DNA of 11,561 bases from JAFGMQ01 sp036733345 (GTDB taxonomy: Bacteria; Desulfobacterota; DSM-4660; Desulfatiglandales; Desulfatiglandaceae): assembly GCA_036733345.1 (NCBI GenBank), contig DAINAR010000076.1, positions 1-11,561 of the forward strand. The letters run 5' to 3'. Within the stretch, counting starts at the first letter, position 1. Every line of letters begins with the position of its first letter. Position numbers and translations under genes: made by a program. The notes under the pieces are model-generated. The model made no database searches and was not told the DNA's origin. It worked only from the letters and a program-made list of their open reading frames with translations. Of the stretch, positions 7,715 to 11,561 are shown piece after piece.

Positions 7715-7823
7715 CCTGGCGGATTAAACAAAAATAACAAAACCTGAGACTGGAAGCGAAAATGCAGATTATAAACAATGTCATATCTGCTCGAGCCTTT
7801 CAATGAGGCCGGAGGTTGAAAAA

Positions 7824-8543
7824 ATGCCTTTAAATCTGGCAGAGGATCATATCAAGTCCAATGAGATAATTCTGTTTGATTACAATCTTTCTCTTGAAGA
7901 AACATTTTCACCTGTCAATCTGAACGAAAAATTTCTCGAACAAAAAATTTTTGAACTTGAGGAAATCAGTCAGGTCAGGGATTGTCTTTATTGGTTAACT
8001 CTTGCGCGGCTTAACGAACTTGTACTTTTTTGTGCCGGGAATTATGCAGATAACTTCGAATTCACTCATGCAGGGGATCTTTTGGTAAATCCCAGATGTA
8101 TCCTGGTTCATATTAAAAACCGGAACAGGCCGGTGATTAAAAAAAGGCATTCAAGAATAACAGATCAGTTCAAAAACTTTGGAAGCACAAAAGGCGAAGT
8201 TATCCAATGGCTGAAGAATGAAACCCTGCTTGAAATCAAGGAGGAACCTCTTTTACCATATCTATTTAAAAGCCTTAAGAATTCAGGATACATGTCCCGG
8301 GAATACCTGATTTCAATTGATATGAGAATGAAAAAGATTGCTGATGTTATGGTTTTTCTTTGCTCCCTGCATTTTACAGACAGCCAGGATCCTTATCAAT
8401 GCCTGCAATATATGACTCAATCAGAAAGGCGATTCATTAAATCAAGCCTTTGCCAGTTCGATACGCGGTCTTATTATGATTTAGGATATGACATTCATAA
8501 GATGATCCAACATGAAGGATATATAAGTAAGTTCCTCTGTTAG
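7824..8543 (+). CDS. Hypothetical protein of unknown family
   Basis: I do not recognise this 239-residue protein. The ATG at 7824 is chosen over the in-frame ATG at 7803 because GGAGG (7811-7815) stands eight bases before it. The sequence is rich in charged and leucine residues and appears mostly helical. There is no signal peptide, no convincing membrane segment, no CxxC metal motif and no recognisable nucleotide-binding motif. Six cysteines are scattered. A basic run, KNRNRPVIKKRHSR, lies near residues 98-111. Size, helical character and position before a molybdoenzyme gene would suit a TorD/NarJ-like assembly chaperone, but I see no family signature and treat that only as an idea. Codon use and base composition look like those of the neighbours. 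Confidence 0.75.
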   Translation: MPLNLAEDHIKSNEIILFDYNLSLEETFSPVNLNEKFLEQKIFELEEISQVRDCLYWLTLARLNELVLFCAGNYADNFEFTHAGDLLVNPRCILVHIKNRNRPVIKKRHSRITDQFKNFGSTKGEVIQWLKNETLLEIKEEPLLPYLFKSLKNSGYMSREYLISIDMRMKKIADVMVFLCSLHFTDSQDPYQCLQYMTQSERRFIKSSLCQFDTRSYYDLGYDIHKMIQHEGYISKFLC

Positions 8544-8553
8544 GGAGGCAGGA

Positions 8554-8628
8554 ATGAACTTTTTGTTTACCAGATTAATTGCCCGGCATCAATTTATGGA
8601 CTGCATCTATGAGGAGCAACCGCGATGA
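8554..8628 (+). CDS. Possible 24-residue small ORF
   Basis: ATG at 8554 follows GGGAGG (8543-8548) at a workable distance, just after the stop of the unknown gene. It encodes 24 residues beginning MNFLFTRLIARH and ending in EEQPR. Its stop overlaps the ATG at 8625 of an eight-residue frame as ATGA, with GAGGAG upstream. The ribosome sites are better than chance would often give, but the peptides are tiny and nothing like them is known to me. They could be a decayed gene or leader peptides. Confidence 0.2.
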   Translation: MNFLFTRLIARHQFMDCIYEEQPR

Positions 8629-8687
8629 AAACACCCAAGGCCCTTGCTTAATTTCACATTAATAACATTAATAAAGGGAATTAACAC

Positions 8688-8703
8688 TGAATAAAATTAT
8701 TCA
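8688..8703. promoter_or_regulatory. 16-bp palindrome, possible operator
   Basis: TGAATAA (8688-8694) and TTATTCA (8697-8703) are exact inverted repeats around AA. The site lies about 205 bases before the formate dehydrogenase ATG. It has the form of a dimeric regulator site but matches no consensus I can name with certainty. Confidence 0.35.
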
Positions 8704-8907
8704 TGAGGGGATCTAATTCTAGTGAATTCATATCATTTTCTGGTCACCGCACCGGGGAGATATCATCATGCTGATTATGCGCTTCAGGCTAAGTCATTAA
8801 AATTAAAATTTATCTTGAAGGCCATTGGTTTTTTAGATCACAGGAATAATAAAAAGCTGCAAATAAGCCGAACATACTTAAACTAATCCTCAAACAGGAG
8901 GGGGACA

Positions 8908-11561
8908 ATGCGGATTACAATCAATGGAAAATCTTTGGAGGCTAAACAAGGCCAAACTGTACTTGAAATTGCGCGCGAAAACGGAATATACATACCGGCT
9001 CTCTGTTATCACCCAAAGACAGGGAGGGCAGCCAAGTGCCGTGCATGTGTAGTTGAGATTGAAGGGATGAGAGGGCTGCAGACATCCTGCACACTTGAGG
9101 CAAGGGACGGTATGAAAGTGGTATCAAACTCTCCCCTGGCCCTTGAAGCGCAGCGGATGGTGGTGGATCTGCTCCTGTCTACAGGTACGCATGATTGCAT
9201 CTCATGCGAGAGAAACGGTAATTGTGAACTCCAGGAGGCTGCATACTACCTGGGAATAGAACACCCCAGCTTCCGGTTTGCCGAGGAAAAAATCGAGGTA
9301 GATGATTCTGCTGAGTTTATTTTCCGTGATCATTCAAAATGCATAAAGTGCGGTCGTTGTGTAGTCGGGTGCCAGGAAGTCGTTGTAAATAAGGTTCTTG
9401 ATTTCGGCTTCAGAGCAAATAACACCCGTGTCATATGTGATGATAATAAACCAATGGGTGAGTCTTCCTGCGTCCAGTGCGGTGAATGTGTCCAACTCTG
9501 CCCTGTCGGAGCCCTGATCGAAAAGAAATCCATTGGGATGGGGCGATCATGGGAGCTGACAAAGGTGCGTACGACTTGTCCCTATTGTGGAGTTGGCTGT
9601 CAACTGGATCTTCATATGAAGGATGAACAGATTGTCAGGGTAACCGGAGTTGAGGATGCGGAGCCCAATAAAGGAAGGCTCTGTATTAAAGGTAGATTCG
9701 GCTATGATTTTATTTATTCTCAGGACCGTTTGACAACTCCATTAATAAAAGAAAACGGTGAGTTCCGTGAAGCATCATGGGACGAAGCGATTGATCTCGT
9801 TGCCAATCGATTTAAACAAATTATTGCCGAAAGCGGTCCTGATGCCCTGGGTGCTGTAAGCTGCGCCCGCAGTATCAATGAAGATTCATATCAGATGCAA
9901 AAACTATTCAGGGCGGTATTCAAAACCAATAACATTGATCATTGCGCACGTACCTGACACGCCCCAACTGTCGCCGGTCTGGCGCAGGCATTCGGCTCGG
10001 GAGCGATGACCAACTCGTTTTCAGAGTTCAGTAAGGCGAAAATGTTTTTTTGTATAGGCACTAATATGACTGAAGCCCATCCAGTAGCATCCACATTTCT
10101 GAAAAATGCCCGCATGAATGGTGCGATGCTAATTGTGGCAGATCCGAGAAGGCATGCCCTTGCAGAAATTGCGGATATTCATTGCCAGCTCAGGGTTGGT
10201 ACTGATATTGCATTTTTAAACAGTATTATGCAGGTCTTAATAGCAGAAGACCTTTATGATAAGGATTATGTAGCAGACCATACTACAGGTTTTGAAGAGT
10301 TTAAATCCAGGATAATGAAATATACCCCGGAAATGGCCTCAGAAATATGTGGCGTCTCGCCGGTAACAATCAGGGAAGTAGCTTATCACATGGCTGATGC
10401 GGATTCCATGATGTTGTGCTACACACTGGGGATTACAGAACACACATGCGGAACTGCAAACGTATCTTCTACGGCCAACCTGCAGATGCTGCTTGGAAAC
10501 GTGGGTAAGGAATGCGGTGGAGTAAACCCCCTTAGAGGCCAAAATAATGTTCAGGGTGCGTGCGATATGGGTGCATTACCCAATGTTTTTCATGGATACC
10601 AGAAGGTTATTGATCCCCAGGCTAGAGAAAAATTTGAAGAGGCATGGGGTGTGAAAGGCCTGTCTCCCGGAAATGGAATGATGATGCCTACAATGTTTGA
10701 AGGTCTTCCATCAAAGAAAATCAGAGGTCTTTATATCTTTGGGGAAAACCTTGCCAATACCGAACCGGATATCCATAAAGTTGAACATGAGCTCGAATCT
10801 GCTGAATTTCTTGTCTGTCAGGATATCTTTCCTACAGAAACAACACGCTTTGCAGACGTTATATTTCCTGCTGCCGCATGGAGCGAGGATGAAGGGACAT
10901 TTACCAATAGCGAGAGAAGGGTAAACAGGGTTCGCAAGGTAAAGACTCCTCCGGGAGATGCAAGGCCCAACTGGTGGATTTTCAAGCAGATCGCTAAACG
11001 GTTCGGCCACGACTGGGAATCAAGCAGCGCTCAGGAGATATGGGATAATGAGATATCCGTCCTGGCACCTGCATATAAGGGTATAAAATACTACAGGATA
11101 GAAGAGGACGGTATCCAATGGCCCTGCCCTGATGAGACGCATCCGGGCACAAGGTATCTTCACAAGGACGGTAATTTTACATCAGGCAAAGGAATGTTTG
11201 TCGCTGCTGAGTGGACACCTCCTGCCGAGGTTCCGGATGAGGAATTCCCATTTGTACTGAGTACCGGCCGCAGGCTGTTTCACTATCACAGCCGCACTCA
11301 GACCTCGCGTACCGGTCTTGACAATGTACTGTCTGAAGAAACTGCTGATATCTCTATTGCCGATGCTGAACGACTTGGAATAAACGACAGTGAATACATC
11401 AAGGTCAGCTCAAGAAGAGGTGAGGTGAAGGTCAAAGCAAAAGTAACGCCGCAGGTTCCTGAAGGTATGGTATGGATGGCCTTTCATTTCAGGGAGGCCT
11501 GCGCCAACTGGCTTACAAACGCTGTATATGACCCTGTTACACAAACAGCAGAATATAAGGC
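8908..11561 (+). CDS. fdhA: Selenocysteine formate dehydrogenase alpha subunit, partial at 3' end
   Basis: Catalytic subunit that interconverts formate and CO2; 884 codons are visible and probably only about ten are missing. The NuoG/HydA-like N-terminus binds a [2Fe-2S] cluster (C33, C44, C47, C61), a His-Cys-type cluster (H95, C97, C100, C106) and two [4Fe-4S] clusters (C145/148/151/155 and C188/191/194/198). The molybdopterin oxidoreductase part has its own [4Fe-4S] cluster (C224, C227, C231, C259). The active site is HCART-U350-H351, with U encoded by TGA at 9955-9957, and DPRR (412-415). The formate dehydrogenase signature NPLRGQNNVQGACDMG spans 540-555. The dinucleotide-binding domain begins near STGR (785-788). 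The frame stays open to the window edge. AGGAGG (8896-8901) lies six bases before the ATG. The domain plan suits a soluble enzyme using NAD, ferredoxin or a bifurcating partner encoded downstream. Mo or W cannot be told apart. Confidence 0.95.
9955..9957 (+). other. Selenocysteine codon (UGA) in fdhA
   Basis: This in-frame TGA falls exactly where formate dehydrogenases carry Sec or Cys, between the conserved D-H-C-A-R and H-x-P-T-V-A-G-L. Translation continues without a stop for at least 534 further codons of clear formate dehydrogenase sequence. It is therefore recoding, not a pseudogene. The organism should have SelA, SelB, SelC and SelD elsewhere. Confidence 0.96.
9958..9987 (+). promoter_or_regulatory. 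Bacterial SECIS element of fdhA
   Basis: Directly after the UGA the RNA can fold as CUG (9968-9970), bulged U (9971), CGCC (9972-9975), loop GGUCU (9976-9980), GGCG (9981-9984), CAG (9985-9987). All seven base pairs are Watson-Crick. The bulged U is nucleotide 17 counting the U of UGA as 1, and the loop carries the GU needed for SelB, as in the known E. coli fdhF SECIS. The structure lies inside the coding sequence. Confidence 0.92.

Larger units (their letters stand above)
7255..7823. other. Non-coding stretch with repeat cluster
   Basis: After the terminator there is no supported gene until 7824. The minus-strand open frame across 7429-7803 begins at TTG, has no ribosome site and owes its middle to the tandem repeat. 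A perfect TTGACA occurs at 7443-7448, but the best -10 match (GATAGT at 7465-7470, 16-bp spacing) is poor, so I do not call a promoter. The right half (7597-7726) is full of short GC-rich inverted repeats, described separately. Confidence 0.65.
8544..8907. other. Intergenic region upstream of formate dehydrogenase
   Basis: No convincing gene. It holds a 24-codon open frame (8554-8628) and two shorter ones, a 16-bp dyad at 8688-8703 and an eight-base palindrome TGAATTCA at 8723-8730. I could not find a good sigma-70 promoter or a sigma-54 GG-N10-GC site. The formate dehydrogenase promoter must lie here or upstream of 7824, but I cannot place it. Confidence 0.6.

Noticed and set aside
7429..7803. 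Minus-strand open frame of 124 residues
   Set aside because: It starts at TTG without a ribosome site, and its repeated ADKPAINT segment is only the 24-bp DNA repeat read in frame. Repeat-derived open frame, not a gene.
8741..8756. Sigma-54 promoter before fdhA
   Set aside because: TGGTCACCGCACC resembles part of the consensus, but the GG-N10-GC spacing is not met.
8768..8800. Ten-codon frame after GGGGAG
   Set aside because: Too short to support without conservation data. I see no attenuator structure after it.
8908..9957. A complete 349-residue iron-sulfur protein or a frameshifted pseudogene
   Set aside because: The stop is TGA at the exact Sec position, the frame continues intact, and a proper SECIS follows.

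Overview
The window looks like a chromosomal fragment of a strictly anaerobic bacterium. A sulfate-reducing or syntrophic member of the Desulfobacterota (former Deltaproteobacteria) is my best guess. The basis is the mix of a selenocysteine formate dehydrogenase with a NuoG-like iron-sulfur N-terminus, a molybdenum hydroxylase of the 4-hydroxybenzoyl-CoA reductase type, moderate G+C in genes and very AT-rich spacers. The lineage is inferred from gene content, not proven.

Layout. (1) 11-2852, minus strand: a complete four-gene polar amino-acid ABC importer, in transcription order lipoprotein binding protein, permease, ATPase, permease, behind a near-consensus sigma-70 promoter. (2) 2853-3509: a divergent AT-rich spacer with that promoter, a perfect 8-bp dyad, a plausible forward promoter and a leader of about 220 nt with a long-range inverted repeat. 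(3) 3510-7254, plus strand: a three-gene molybdenum hydroxylase operon (FAD, [2Fe-2S] and molybdopterin subunits) whose two junctions are both four-base ATGA overlaps, closed by a strong intrinsic terminator. The large subunit resembles 4-hydroxybenzoyl-CoA reductase alpha, but the FAD subunit lacks the [4Fe-4S] insertion typical of that enzyme's beta subunit. (4) 7255-7823: a non-coding stretch with a 24-bp tandem repeat and several GC-rich hairpins. (5) 7824-8543: one unrecognised gene. (6) 8544-8907: a spacer with a 16-bp dyad and tiny open frames. (7) 8908 to the right edge: a formate dehydrogenase alpha subunit. Its in-frame UGA at 9955-9957 is almost certainly selenocysteine, because the active-site context is right and a textbook bacterial SECIS hairpin follows at the right distance. 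Automatic gene calling would end this gene falsely at 9957.

How the parts fit. Both enzymes need molybdenum (or tungsten) pterin cofactors and iron-sulfur clusters, so the right two thirds of the window is an anaerobic redox region. The molybdenum hydroxylase probably hydroxylates, dehydroxylates or oxidises an aromatic or heterocyclic substrate. The formate dehydrogenase exchanges electrons between formate/CO2 and a partner encoded outside the window. The ABC importer may feed this catabolism or be unrelated; the divergent arrangement is the only evidence of a link. I did not find a clearly new multi-gene system. The points most worth a second look are the selenocysteine/SECIS, the missing [4Fe-4S] insertion, the unknown gene, and the repeat cluster.
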